Source of the DNA: JACPFV01 sp038043245 | GTDB lineage: Bacteria; Pseudomonadota; Gammaproteobacteria; Nevskiales; Nevskiaceae | Assembly (NCBI GenBank): GCA_038043245.1 | Contig: JBBTCH010000002.1 | Location: forward strand, 271,070 to 335,069 | Reading direction: 5' to 3' | Length of the DNA: 64,000 nt | In this document: positions 1-8,160 of the stretch, piece by piece | Layout of the letters: each line of letters opens with the position of its first letter | Numbering within the stretch: position 1 is the first letter of the stretch | Program-made: the position numbers and the translations under genes | The notes under the pieces: generated by a model | Databases searched by the model: none | Told to the model about the DNA's origin: nothing | The model's input: only the letters and a program-made list of their open reading frames with translations

Positions 1-492
1 GGCGGTTTTCAGCGCACGGTTACGCTGGCGCAAGGCGCGCTGGTAGCGCCGCCACGCCGGGAAGAACCGCGGTTCCACGTGGAACATGCCCCAGTCCAGA
101 TAGCGGCGCCGATAGCCGGGCCCCTCCTCCAGCAAGCGGTGCGCGCCGGGCTCGAGGATCTGCACCGGCAGCGCCTGCACCAGATCGAGGATGGTGGCGT
201 CGGCTGTGGTACTGGTGCGCGCGCGGTAGCCCGTTTCGTTCCACGCCAGATGGATGTCGGACGAGTCGGTGGTTGCGGCGGCAAGGCGCCAGAATTCCGT
301 AGTGGACCCGCGCAACTCCGCAGGGCTGCTGCCGCGGAAGCTGCTGCCGCGACCCAGGCAGTGCAGCGCTTCCAGCAGCGTGGTCTTGCCGGCGGCGTTG
401 GCGCCGGTGATGAGGTTCAGCCGCGGCGCGGCGGCGAGTTCAAACCGCTCGAACTGGCGGAAGTTTTCGCCCTCGACGCGGGCGAGTCTCAT
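1..492 (-). CDS. recF: DNA replication and repair protein RecF (partial, N-terminal part)
   Basis: RecF is an SMC-like ATPase that helps load RecA at single-stranded gaps. The reading frame is open from an ATG at 492 to the window edge, giving 164 codons of the N-terminal half; the C-terminus lies outside. Residues 30-38 form a Walker A loop (GANAAGKTT), preceded by the usual RecF opening in which an arginine-rich strand leads to a F-R-x-F-E element. The gene follows dnaN on the same strand after a 22-base gap, the conserved dnaA-dnaN-recF order. Identification is firm; only the length is unknown. Confidence 0.95.
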   Translation of the reverse strand, partial: MRLARVEGENFRQFERFELAAAPRLNLITGANAAGKTTLLEALHCLGRGSSFRGSSPAELRGSTTEFWRLAAATTDSSDIHLAWNETGYRARTSTTADATILDLVQALPVQILEPGAHRLLEEGPGYRRRYLDWGMFHVEPRFFPAWRRYQRALRQRNRALKTA

Positions 493-514
493 GCGTAAAC
501 GCGGGTGGGGTCGA

Positions 515-1615
515 TCAGATCCGCATCGGCATGACGACGTACTTGCTGTGCGCCGCGCCGACTTCCTGGATCAGGCCGCTGGAATCGGAGCCCTTGAAAT
601 CCATCGTGAACTGCTCGCCCTGCATCGCCGACAGCGCATCCAGCAGGTAGTTGACGTTGAAGCCGATCTCGAGCGCCGGGCCGTTGTAGGTGACCTCGAT
701 CTCGTCCTCGCCCTCGTCCTGCTCCTGGTTGCGCGCCGACACACGCAGCTGGTTGTCGGCCAGCTGCAGACGCACGCCGCGGAACTTGTCATTGGTCACC
801 GGGGTAACGCGCGCCAGTGCCTGGCGCACCTTGTCGCGCAGCGCGGTGATGCGTTGATTGCTGTCTTCGGGGATCACGCGCTCATAGTCGGGAAAGCGGC
901 CGTCGATCAACTTGGTGGTCAGGCGCACGCTGTCGAGGTCGACCTGGATCTGGCCCTCGCCGAGCCGCAGCTCGACGGTGTCGTCGGAATTGTCGAGCAG
1001 GCGCAGCAGTTCCAGCACGGCCTTGCGCGGCACGATCACCTGCGCTTCCTCTTTGAGTTTGGTGTCCTGCACCAGTTCACTCAGCGCCAGCCGATGGCCA
1101 TCGGTGGCGACGGCGCGCACGCGCTTGGCGGTGACGTGCAACAACAGGCCATTGAGGTAGTAACGAACGTCCTGCTGAGCCATTGCGAATTGGGTGCGAT
1201 CGAGCAGTTCGCGCAGGGCTTTGCGCGGCAGCTTGATCGAACGGCCCGTCGATGCAGCGCTCAAAGCGGGAAACTCTTCCGGCTTCATCGCCGACAGCGA
1301 GTAACGGCTCTTGCCGGATTTCAGCGTCACGCGATCGGCGCCGCCATCGAGCGTCAGCGTCGCGCCTTCGGGCAGGCTGCGCACGATGTCAAACAGTTTG
1401 CGCGCAGGCACCGTGACTTTTCCGGCCGTGGTGGTCTTGACCTGGGCGCGACTCACCAGCTCAAGTTCCAGATCGGTGCCGGTGACGGTCAGACCGTCTT
1501 TCGCGGCGTCGAGCAGAAAGTTGGACAGCACGGGCATGGTCTGGCGGCGCTCAACCACGCCGACGACGGACTGCAATGCGTTCAAGAGCTCGTTACGGCC
1601 GACTTCGAATTTCAT
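515..1615 (-). CDS. dnaN: DNA polymerase III subunit beta (sliding clamp)
   Basis: The beta clamp is a ring-shaped dimer that tethers DNA polymerase III and other partners to DNA. At 366 residues this is the normal length. It opens MKFEVGRNELLNALQ and ends VVMPMRI, the typical clamp C-terminus in which M-P-M-R-(L/I) contributes to the partner-binding pocket. The internal signature around F-P-A-L and the R-Y-Y-L-N-G-L strand are present. It lies between dnaA (255 bases upstream) and recF (22 bases downstream). The upstream gap is unusually AT-rich and is treated separately as a possible origin. Confidence 0.98.
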   Translation of the reverse strand: MKFEVGRNELLNALQSVVGVVERRQTMPVLSNFLLDAAKDGLTVTGTDLELELVSRAQVKTTTAGKVTVPARKLFDIVRSLPEGATLTLDGGADRVTLKSGKSRYSLSAMKPEEFPALSAASTGRSIKLPRKALRELLDRTQFAMAQQDVRYYLNGLLLHVTAKRVRAVATDGHRLALSELVQDTKLKEEAQVIVPRKAVLELLRLLDNSDDTVELRLGEGQIQVDLDSVRLTTKLIDGRFPDYERVIPEDSNQRITALRDKVRQALARVTPVTNDKFRGVRLQLADNQLRVSARNQEQDEGEDEIEVTYNGPALEIGFNVNYLLDALSAMQGEQFTMDFKGSDSSGLIQEVGAAHSKYVVMPMRI

Positions 1616-1668
1616 AAATCACCCAAGATCTTCTTTAATTGGTTTGTTGATTAAACAGATAGTTGTTG

Positions 1669-1701
1669 TAGTAGTAAGCAAACATCCCGATGTGTGTATT
1701 T
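1669..1701 (-). promoter_or_regulatory. Possible basal unwinding motif: DnaA-box-like site, GC cluster and DnaA-trio-like repeat
   Basis: Read on the minus strand, the order is AAATACACA (1693-1701, seven of nine matches to the DnaA box), a short GC-rich cluster, then TTACTACTA (1669-1677), whose complement is TAG-TAG-TAA. DnaA-trios are 3'-GAT/AAT-5' triplets located next to a DnaA box and GC cluster in basal origin unwinding systems, and the order here agrees with that design. The box is degenerate and only three trios are clear, so the call is tentative. Confidence 0.4.
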
Positions 1702-1779
1702 TAAATATAACCTTTATAATTCATGTACATAGAAACAAAAAATACGGCTGTGATCCTGCCCGTACTCACCCTCGCCGGT

Positions 1780-1788
1780 TGTGGACAA
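1780..1788 (-). promoter_or_regulatory. DnaA-box-like site
   Basis: The minus strand reads TTGTCCACA, which differs from the consensus TTATNCACA only at the third base. It lies in the dnaA-dnaN gap beside the AT-rich segment. Confidence 0.6.
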
Positions 1789-1800
1789 GTTGTGTCGGCG

Positions 1801-1809
1801 TGTGCACAA
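1801..1809 (-). promoter_or_regulatory. DnaA-box-like site
   Basis: The minus strand reads TTGTGCACA, one mismatch from the DnaA-box consensus, 21 bases from the first site and thus about two helical turns away on the same face. The core TGTGCACA is itself palindromic. Confidence 0.5.
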
Positions 1810-1870
1810 AAGCATCCGGTAAAAAACCCCACAATCCATCCACAGACAATCCCGTGCGTTTTGCAAAGCT

Positions 1871-3181
1871 TTAACCACTGAGCTGACGCAGCAGCTTCTC
1901 ATAGTCTTCACGAATCGCAATATCGTCTTTTTTCAACTCGGCGATCTTGCGGCAGGCGTGCAGAACCGTCGTGTGGTCCTTGCCGAACGACTGGCCGATC
2001 TCCGGCAGGCTGTGTTGTGTCAGTTCCTTGGCCAGCGCCATCGCGATCTGGCGCGGGCGAGCCAGCGAACGCGTGCGCCGCGCGGACATCAGGTCGGTTT
2101 CACGGATGTTGTAGTACTTGCTGACGTGGCGCTTGATGCTGTCGATGGTGATCAGCCGCTCGTAGGCCGCCAGCATGTCTTTCAGGGTCTCGCGCACAAA
2201 GTCCAAGGTGATTTCGCGACCGGTGAGTTGTGCCGAGGCGGTGATGCGGTTCAGCGCGCCCTCAAGCTGGCGGACATTGGAGCGGATGCGCTGGGCGATG
2301 AACAGGGCGACATCATGTGAAACCTTGACGCCCGCCAGTTCCGACTTGCTCAGGAAAATCGCCGCGCGGGTCTCAAGGTCGGGGGGTTCCACCGCCTGCG
2401 TCAAACCCCAGGTGAAGCGCGATTTCAGGCGCTTGTCGAGGTTCTCGAGCTCTTCCGGGTAACGGTCGCAGGTCAGCACCATCTGCTGGCGGCCATCGAG
2501 CAGTTCATTGAAGGTGTGGAACATCTCCTCCTGACCGCTCTGCTTGTTGGCGATGAACTGGATGTCGTCCATCAGCAGCGCATCGGCCGAGCGGTAGCGT
2601 TTCTTGAAGTCTTCGGTCTTGTTCTGCTGGATAGAAGACACGAGGTCGCGGAAGAAGCGTTCGGCGCCGACGTAGATCACGTTGGCTTTCGGATTGCGCG
2701 CGCGGATGGTGTTGCCGATGGCGTGCATCAGGTGGGTTTTCCCCAGACCGGATTCGCCGTAGATCAGCAGCGGGTTGTATTGCGTGCCGGGCGTCTGCGC
2801 GACACTTTGGGCGGCCGCGCGCGCGCGGGCGTTGGAAGTGCCCTCAATGAACGTGTCGAAGGTGTAGCGCGGATTGAGGAATCCGGGGCTGCGCAGTTCC
2901 GGTGCCGGATCCGCGCCCTCGGCGAGGTCCTCACCTGTCGAGCGCGGCAATCCGACCTTGATGTCGACCGCCAGATCTTCGCCCCCTGCCAGCCGCGACA
3001 TCCGTTTGCGGATGATCGGCAGAAAATCCTCACGAACGCGACGCAATACCGCGCTGTTGGGGGCCAGCAGGGTCAGTCGCTGGTCATCCAATTGGGCCAG
3101 CAAGGGCCTGATATAGGTGCTGAGATCGCTGCCGGAGAGATCCCCCTCCAGCTTGTGAACGCACTTCTGCCAAAGCTCCAC
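1871..3181 (-). CDS. dnaA: Chromosomal replication initiator protein DnaA
   Basis: DnaA is the AAA+ ATPase that binds DnaA boxes and melts the origin. The 436-residue protein shows domain I (about 1-80), a short variable linker, a Walker A loop GESGLGKTH at 142-150, a Walker B LLMDDIQF, and the C-terminal DNA-binding signature beginning DHTTVLHACRKI at about 402. The start is a GTG at 3181; the following sequence MELWQKCVHKLE matches the family N-terminus, so an ATG further in is unlikely. It is divergent from rpmH, with a 146-base gap that holds a perfect DnaA box, which suggests autoregulation. It precedes dnaN and recF on the same strand. Confidence 0.98.
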   Translation of the reverse strand: MELWQKCVHKLEGDLSGSDLSTYIRPLLAQLDDQRLTLLAPNSAVLRRVREDFLPIIRKRMSRLAGGEDLAVDIKVGLPRSTGEDLAEGADPAPELRSPGFLNPRYTFDTFIEGTSNARARAAAQSVAQTPGTQYNPLLIYGESGLGKTHLMHAIGNTIRARNPKANVIYVGAERFFRDLVSSIQQNKTEDFKKRYRSADALLMDDIQFIANKQSGQEEMFHTFNELLDGRQQMVLTCDRYPEELENLDKRLKSRFTWGLTQAVEPPDLETRAAIFLSKSELAGVKVSHDVALFIAQRIRSNVRQLEGALNRITASAQLTGREITLDFVRETLKDMLAAYERLITIDSIKRHVSKYYNIRETDLMSARRTRSLARPRQIAMALAKELTQHSLPEIGQSFGKDHTTVLHACRKIAELKKDDIAIREDYEKLLRQLSG

Positions 3182-3253
3182 CAGAGGGCCCCGATATGGT
3201 TTTAGGAATGAGGGAATTACGAAGGGCGGCCAGTCTATACCCCGACCCCCCGG

Positions 3254-3262
3254 TTATCCACA
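3254..3262 (+). promoter_or_regulatory. Perfect DnaA box in the dnaA-rpmH gap
   Basis: The sequence TTATCCACA matches the DnaA-box consensus exactly. It lies 73 bases upstream of the dnaA start and 65 bases upstream of the rpmH start, just before the predicted rpmH promoter. It could serve autoregulation of dnaA or be part of the origin. The rest of the gap (3182-3327) shows no gene. Confidence 0.75.
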
Positions 3263-3274
3263 GGCTGTTTTTTG

Positions 3275-3303
3275 TTGATGCGCCGGGCCTCGGGGGATAC
3301 AAT
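3275..3303 (+). promoter_or_regulatory. Predicted sigma-70 promoter of rpmH-rnpA
   Basis: A -35-like TTGATG (3275-3280) is followed after 17 bases by a -10-like TACAAT (3298-3303). The predicted transcript would start near 3310, about 18 bases before the rpmH ATG at 3328. Spacing is ideal; the -35 deviates from TTGACA at two positions. Confidence 0.5.
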
Positions 3304-3327
3304 CCGCGCCCTTTTTGAGCCGAAGCC

Positions 3328-3465
3328 ATGTCCAAGCGCACTTATCAGCCCAGCAACATCCACCGTAAACGTACTCACGGGTTCCGTGCGCGCATGAAGA
3401 CTGTGGGTGGTCGCAAGACGCTCGCACGCCGTCGCGCCAAGGGCCGCGCCAAGCTGACGCCCTGA
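3328..3465 (+). CDS. rpmH: 50S ribosomal protein L34
   Basis: L34 is a short basic protein of the large ribosomal subunit. The 45-residue product begins MSKRTYQPSNIHRKRTHGF and is rich in arginine and lysine throughout; the R-K-R-x-H-G-F-R-x-R-M core is the family signature. It is the first gene of the conserved rpmH-rnpA-yidD-yidC-mnmE order and diverges from dnaA. Confidence 0.98.
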   Translation: MSKRTYQPSNIHRKRTHGFRARMKTVGGRKTLARRRAKGRAKLTP

Positions 3466-3485
3466 CGTTTTCTTTTTCAAAGCTC

Positions 3486-3818
3486 GTGACCGTTCCGTGC
3501 GCCCGCTTGCGGACGCCGGCGGAATTCAAAGCGGTGTTTGATGCAGGCCGCCGCTACAGCACCCGGCATCTGACCGCGATCATCGCCGCCAGCCCCGCCG
3601 GATTCGCCCGACTCGGGTTCGCGCTGTCGAAGAAAATCGCGCCGCGCGCGGTGGACCGCAATCGCATCAAGCGACTGACGCGCGAAAGTTTTCGGGCCCG
3701 ACAATCGAAGCTGCCGCAAATGGATATCGTGATGCTCGGCCGCGCCGGCTGCGCCAAGGCGCGCAATGACGAACTGCGCAGCAGCCTGCTCGATCTGTGG
3801 AGCCAGATCGCCCGATGA
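3486..3818 (+). CDS. rnpA: Ribonuclease P protein component
   Basis: This is the protein subunit of RNase P, which helps the catalytic RNA bind precursor tRNA and remove 5' leaders. The 110-residue basic protein starts from GTG at 3486. The RNR-type motif A-V-D-R-N-R-I-K-R-L-x-R-E-S-F at about 56-70 is diagnostic, as is the preceding L-G-F-A-L-S-K-K. It lies 20 bases after rpmH and its stop overlaps the yidD start in an ATGA arrangement. Confidence 0.97.
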   Translation: MTVPCARLRTPAEFKAVFDAGRRYSTRHLTAIIAASPAGFARLGFALSKKIAPRAVDRNRIKRLTRESFRARQSKLPQMDIVMLGRAGCAKARNDELRSSLLDLWSQIAR

Positions 3819-4033
3819 TTTCCAAAATGATGATCGCCCTGCTGCGCGGCTATCAGCGGCTGATCAGTCCCCTGCTGGGTCCACGCTGTCGTTTTCACCC
3901 CAGCTGTTCGCATTACGCGGTCGAAGCGATTCAACGCCACGGCGCGCTGCGCGGCAGCCGCCTGGCAGTGGGCCGCATCGTCCGCTGTCATCCTCTGAAT
4001 CCCGGCGGGCTTGATCCTGTCCCTGAAAAGTAG
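3815..4033 (+). CDS. yidD: Membrane protein insertion efficiency factor YidD
   Basis: YidD is a small peripheral inner-membrane protein that assists insertion by YidC. I chose the ATG at 3815, which overlaps the rnpA stop (ATGA), giving 72 residues; an upstream in-frame ATG at 3797 would add six residues. The family core is clear: R-G-Y-Q-R-L-I-S-P-L-L-G-P-R-C-R-F-H-P-S-C-S-x-Y/H-A, followed by R-C-H-P-x-x-P-G-G-x-D-P-V-P. The stop is 6 bases before yidC. Confidence 0.95.
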   Translation: MISKMMIALLRGYQRLISPLLGPRCRFHPSCSHYAVEAIQRHGALRGSRLAVGRIVRCHPLNPGGLDPVPEK

Positions 4034-4039
4034 ATCTGA

Positions 4040-5707
4040 ATGACCACCACCGACAATCGCCGGTTCGCACTCATTTGCGCCTTGGGCGTGATCCTGTTCT
4101 TCATGTATCAGGCCTGGACCAAGGATTTTCCGGACGTGCCACCGCCGGCAACGGCGCCGGCAAAAGCCGTCGAGCTCGAATCCGGCGACAACGATGCGCC
4201 CCTCGCACAAGTGCCCGACAGCAAACCGACGGCAAGCCCCGCAGAAGCGGTTTCCAAAAAAGTTCAGGTTGAAACCGACCGGCTGGTGGCGGAAATCAGC
4301 CTCACCGGCGGCGAGCTGCGCCGCCTCGAACTCAAGGGCTATCCGGTGTCGAAGGATCACCCCGAGCGCAATCTGGCGCTGCTCGATGACCGTGACAGCC
4401 GCCTGTTCATTCTGCAAAGCGGCATCGCCGGCAGCGAGCGCCCGCTGGTCACCCATCAATCGGCGTTCACCGCCGCCCACACGCGTTACACGCTCGTCGA
4501 AGGTGCGGACGCGCTGTCGGTCGTGCTGGAGCATCGCGACGAGTCGGGTTTGTCGCTGAGCAAGACCTACCAATTCAAGCGCGACAGTTACGAGGTCACG
4601 CTGACGCAGACGCTGAAAAACACCAGCGCGCAAGCCCTGATCGCCAGTCCCTACGTGCGCATGCAGCGCAATTTGTTTGTGGCCGGCGACGAACCGCCGT
4701 TCGTGCAGACGTTCAAGGGCGTCGGCTTATACGAGCACAAGGAGAACGGCGCGGGCTATCGTTTCCGCAAGGAGACGTTTGAGGATCTCGGCGACGAGCC
4801 GATTGAGATCAAGCAAACCGGCGGCTGGATCAGTTTTCTGCAGCATTACTTTCTGGCCGCGATTCTGCCGGCCGCCGATGAAGCCTTAAGCTTCAGTGCC
4901 AAGTCCGGCAAGAACGGCACCTACATCGGCCAGTATGTCGGCCCTGCCGCCACGCTTGCGCCGGGCGCCGAGCAGACGTTCGCCACGCGCCTGTATCTGG
5001 GACCGAAGCTGCAGAACGTCGTCGGCGCGGTCGCGCCGGGGCTCGAGCTGACGGTGGATTACGGCATCCTCACCGCGATTTCCGAGCCGCTGTTCTGGCT
5101 GCTGGACCTGTTCCATACGTGGACCAAGAACTGGGGCGTGGCGATCATCCTGCTGACGCTGGCGGTGAAAGCGGCGCTGTATAAATTATCCGAAGCGCAG
5201 TACCGCTCGATGGCGAAGATGAAGAAGTACGGGCCGCGCATCCAGGAAATCAAGGAACGCTTCGGCGACGACCGCGAGCGCCTGCAGAAGGCGATGATGG
5301 ATCTGTACAAGAAAGAGGGCTTCAATCCGCTCGCCGGCTGCTGGCCGATCCTGATCCAGTTCCCGGTATTCATTTCCCTGTACTGGGTGCTGCTCGAAAG
5401 CGTCGAGCTGCGCCAGGCCAGTTTCGCGCTGTGGCTGATGGACCTGTCCGCGCCCGATCCGTACTACGTGCTGCCGGTGCTGTTCGGCATTTCCATGTGG
5501 GCGCAGCAGAAGCTGTCGGGTCAGGCCATGACCATGGACCCGATGCAGCAGAAAGTCATGAACGCGATGCCGGTCATGCTTACCGCGTTCTTCGCCTTCT
5601 TCCAGTCGGGCCTGGTGCTGTACTGGCTGGTGTCCAACCTCATCGGCATCGCGCAGCAGTGGTTCATCACGCGCAAGCTCGAACGGGAAGCTGCCGCGCC
5701 GCGTTAG
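4040..5707 (+). CDS. yidC: Membrane protein insertase YidC
   Basis: YidC inserts and folds inner-membrane proteins with or without SecYEG. The 555-residue product has the gram-negative architecture: an N-terminal transmembrane helix (about 9-23), a large periplasmic beta-domain (about 60-330), then the Oxa1/YidC core with five helices, starting around L-L-D-L-F-H-T-W-T-K-N-W-G-V-A-I-I. The core contains the P-L-A-G-C-W-P-I-L-I-Q-F-P-V-F hydrophilic-groove region and ends in a basic tail. It sits between yidD and mnmE, 11 bases before the latter. Confidence 0.97.
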   Translation: MTTTDNRRFALICALGVILFFMYQAWTKDFPDVPPPATAPAKAVELESGDNDAPLAQVPDSKPTASPAEAVSKKVQVETDRLVAEISLTGGELRRLELKGYPVSKDHPERNLALLDDRDSRLFILQSGIAGSERPLVTHQSAFTAAHTRYTLVEGADALSVVLEHRDESGLSLSKTYQFKRDSYEVTLTQTLKNTSAQALIASPYVRMQRNLFVAGDEPPFVQTFKGVGLYEHKENGAGYRFRKETFEDLGDEPIEIKQTGGWISFLQHYFLAAILPAADEALSFSAKSGKNGTYIGQYVGPAATLAPGAEQTFATRLYLGPKLQNVVGAVAPGLELTVDYGILTAISEPLFWLLDLFHTWTKNWGVAIILLTLAVKAALYKLSEAQYRSMAKMKKYGPRIQEIKERFGDDRERLQKAMMDLYKKEGFNPLAGCWPILIQFPVFISLYWVLLESVELRQASFALWLMDLSAPDPYYVLPVLFGISMWAQQKLSGQAMTMDPMQQKVMNAMPVMLTAFFAFFQSGLVLYWLVSNLIGIAQQWFITRKLEREAAAPR

Positions 5708-5718
5708 GCTTGGAGCGG

Positions 5719-7071
5719 ATGATTCCGCAAACCGACACCATCGTTGCCATCGCCACCGCGCCCGGCCGCGGCGCGGTGGGCATCGTGCGGCTGTCGGGCC
5801 CGCAATCATTCGAAATCGCGCGACGCATCGCCGGTGATCGGCCGGCGCCTCGCCGCGCGTCGCTGCATAAATTCAAGGACGCCGGCGGCGAAACGCTCGA
5901 TGAAGGGCTGGTGCTGGTGTTCCCGGCGCCGCACTCCTATACCGGCGAGGACGTGGTCGAGTTGCAGGGCCATGGCGGCCCGGTAGTTCTGGATCTGCTG
6001 CTGCGCGCCTGCTGCGCGCTTGGCGCGCGCTTGGCGCGGCCGGGCGAATTCTCCGAGCGCGCGTTTCTCAACGATCGGCTCGATCTGGCGCAGGCGGAAG
6101 CGGTCGCGGACCTCATCAATGCCGCGAGCGGCCAGGCGGCGAGAGCCGCGCGGCGTTCGCTGGAAGGCGAGTTCTCGCGGCGCGTCACGGCACTGGTTGA
6201 AGAGCTGACGCGGCTGCGCGTGTTCGTCGAGGGCGCGCTGGATTTTTCCGACGAAGACGTGGACTGGTTGTCCGACGACAAGCTGCGCACGCGCCTCACC
6301 ACGCTCAATGAAAATCTGCGGGTCTTGATCCACGCGGCCGGCCAGGGCCGGCGCTTGCGCGAAGGCATGACCGTGGCGCTTGCCGGCCAGCCCAACGTCG
6401 GCAAGTCCACCCTGCTCAATGCCTTGGCGGGCAGCGAAGCGGCGATCGTCACCGACATTCCCGGTACCACGCGCGACCTGTTGCGCGAGAACATCGTGAT
6501 TGAAGGAATGCCGCTCACGATCGTGGACACCGCCGGGCTGCGTGAATCGCGCGACCCGGTTGAGCGCATCGGCATCGAGCGCGCCTGGAAAGCCCTCGAA
6601 GGCGCAGAGCTGATCCTGTTTTTGCTCGATGACCGCAGCGGCCTCACGCTCGCAGATCAGGAATTGCTCGAGCGCCTGCCCTGCGGGCCCGAAGTTTTAT
6701 TGATTCACAACAAATGCGATCTGAGCGGCCGTGTACCGCAACGCTTCCAAGCCGAGAACCGCGTGCATCTACGTATCGCTGCTGCCAGCGGCGCAGGACT
6801 CGATGCGCTCAAGCAGGAAATCAAGCGCGTCGCCGGCCTCAGCGATACTGGCGAAGGACTGTTCTCCGCGCGCACTCGCCACGTCGAGGCCCTGCAGCAC
6901 GCGCAGGCGCATGCGCTGCTGGCCCAACAGCGGATCGAAGCCCGCGCGACCGCCGAACTGGCGGCGGAAGAACTGCGGCTGGCGCAGCAGGCGCTGTCGG
7001 AAATCACCGGGGCGTTCACCAGCGACGACCTGCTGGGCCGCATCTTCTCGACTTTTTGCATCGGAAAGTGA
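5719..7071 (+). CDS. mnmE: tRNA modification GTPase MnmE
   Basis: MnmE with MnmG installs the 5-carboxymethylaminomethyl group on wobble uridine of certain tRNAs. The ATG at 5719 gives 450 residues beginning MIPQTDTIVAIATAPGRGA, the standard start. An N-terminal folate-binding domain and a helical domain surround a G domain whose G1 loop is GQPNVGKS at 223-230; D-T-A-G is the G3 motif and N-K-C-D the G4 motif. The protein ends F-C-I-G-K with the catalytically important cysteine. The open frame continues upstream through yidC but that part is a shadow. It converges on a LysR gene 13 bases away. Confidence 0.97.
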   Translation: MIPQTDTIVAIATAPGRGAVGIVRLSGPQSFEIARRIAGDRPAPRRASLHKFKDAGGETLDEGLVLVFPAPHSYTGEDVVELQGHGGPVVLDLLLRACCALGARLARPGEFSERAFLNDRLDLAQAEAVADLINAASGQAARAARRSLEGEFSRRVTALVEELTRLRVFVEGALDFSDEDVDWLSDDKLRTRLTTLNENLRVLIHAAGQGRRLREGMTVALAGQPNVGKSTLLNALAGSEAAIVTDIPGTTRDLLRENIVIEGMPLTIVDTAGLRESRDPVERIGIERAWKALEGAELILFLLDDRSGLTLADQELLERLPCGPEVLLIHNKCDLSGRVPQRFQAENRVHLRIAAASGAGLDALKQEIKRVAGLSDTGEGLFSARTRHVEALQHAQAHALLAQQRIEARATAELAAEELRLAQQALSEITGAFTSDDLLGRIFSTFCIGK

Positions 7072-7084
7072 CCTTGCGCACCTG

Positions 7085-8053
7085 CTACGAAGCGGCCCCC
7101 CGGTTTTTGCGGCGCGAGTTGCGCGCTGGCGTCGGGGGTGATTCCAGCCGTGCGTCCCAGCTGGGCCTGGGCCCGATCTTCTCGATCAGAAATTCCACGA
7201 ACGCACGCAACTTGGGCAGGCCATAGCGGTTGGGCAGATAAACAGCGTAGAGCGTGCTCTGGTTGAAGCCGAGGTATTGCGGCATCGGCATCACCAGACG
7301 GCCCTCTGCGACATCGTCGCCAATCGCATACGTTGGCAGCAGGGCCAGCCCCTCGCCGGCCAGTGCCAGTGCGCGCAGGGTTTCAACACTATTGACCTGG
7401 AAGACTCCGCGCACCGGAGTCTCTTCCAGCGCACCATCACGGAAAAAGCGCCAGACGCCGGCGGCAAGGGTCTGCGGGTAGCCCAGACAGCGATGCTGCA
7501 GCAGATCCACCGGCGTGCGCGGCGCGCCGTGGCGCGCGAGATACGCCGGTGACCCGCAGACCTGAAAGTGGATGTCGGCCAGCTTGCGCGCCACCAGACT
7601 CTGCGCCGGCTGGCTGGTGATGCGCAGCGCCAGGTCATAACCATCCTCGGCCAGATCCACGTTGCGGTCGCTGCACACGATTTCCAGTTCGATTTTCGGA
7701 TAGCGGCGGAAAAATTCCGGCAGCAGCGGCGACAGGAACGCGTTGGTGAAGCTGGCCAGTGCGCTGACACGAAGGTGCCCGCTCGGCTCGATCTGCAGCC
7801 GCTGCACGGCCTGCTGCGACTGCTCCCAGGCGTCGAGGATGTTCAGGCAGTGTTCGTAATACGCGGCGCCCGCCTCGGTGAGCGACAGCTTGCGCGTGCT
7901 GCGGTTGAGCAGCCGCGCGCCGAGACGCGCCTCCAGCCGCGAGACATGCTTGCTGGCCACGGGCGGTTCCAGCCCCAGGCGTCGCGCGCCCGCGGCGAAG
8001 CTGCCGGCCTGCACCACGCGCGCAAAAGTCACGAGATGGGTCAATGCGTCCAT
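7085..8053 (-). CDS. LysR-family transcriptional regulator (copy 1)
   Basis: The 322-residue protein has an N-terminal winged helix-turn-helix (about 1-60, with Q-A-G-S-F-A-A-G-A-R-R-L-G and S-K-H-V-S-R-L-E) and a periplasmic-binding-like effector domain. It belongs to the subgroup that includes many CrgA/DmlR-like regulators. It diverges from a small exported protein gene at 8161, a typical LysR arrangement, so that gene is a plausible target together with autoregulation. It is clearly paralogous to the regulator at 8457-9401. The effector cannot be predicted. Confidence 0.93.
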   Translation of the reverse strand: MDALTHLVTFARVVQAGSFAAGARRLGLEPPVASKHVSRLEARLGARLLNRSTRKLSLTEAGAAYYEHCLNILDAWEQSQQAVQRLQIEPSGHLRVSALASFTNAFLSPLLPEFFRRYPKIELEIVCSDRNVDLAEDGYDLALRITSQPAQSLVARKLADIHFQVCGSPAYLARHGAPRTPVDLLQHRCLGYPQTLAAGVWRFFRDGALEETPVRGVFQVNSVETLRALALAGEGLALLPTYAIGDDVAEGRLVMPMPQYLGFNQSTLYAVYLPNRYGLPKLRAFVEFLIEKIGPRPSWDARLESPPTPARNSRRKNRGAAS

Positions 8054-8080
8054 GACGTCCCGATGTTTCCCTGACGTCAG
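8053..8080. promoter_or_regulatory. Candidate LysR operator (TGACGTC repeats)
   Basis: TGACGTC occurs at 8053-8059 and again at 8072-8078; the second copy sits in a 10-base palindrome (CTGACGTCAG, 8071-8080). The 19-base spacing is close to two helical turns. The first copy overlaps the start codon of the LysR gene, so binding could repress the regulator. This is inference from pattern only. Confidence 0.35.
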
Positions 8081-8160
8081 TAATCGTATTCCAGATGCCC
8101 GCTATTTGGCCGGCGGGGTGCGGCCTAGGCTGACCGCACCTTCCGAAACGGAGATCTGTC

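Larger units (their letters stand above)
1616..1870. other. oriC: Candidate replication origin (dnaA-dnaN intergenic region)
   Basis: This 255-base gap contrasts sharply with its GC-rich surroundings: roughly 1624-1745 is dominated by A and T and includes TTTAAATATAACC- and TTTATAATT-like runs, as expected for a DNA unwinding element. On the dnaA side lie two 9-mers one mismatch from the DnaA-box consensus TTATNCACA (1780-1788 and 1801-1809, both readable on the minus strand) and a weaker one (CCATCCACA, 1836-1844). Origins in or beside the dnaA-dnaN gap are common in bacteria. No GC-skew analysis was possible, so this is an inference from composition and motifs. Confidence 0.6.

Noticed and set aside
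254..1654. Long open frame (466 codons) on the plus strand across dnaN
   Set aside because: It is antisense to a certain gene and reads as low-complexity shadow sequence of a GC-rich frame.
5431..5718. Extension of the mnmE frame into yidC
   Set aside because: The standard MnmE N-terminus begins at 5719.
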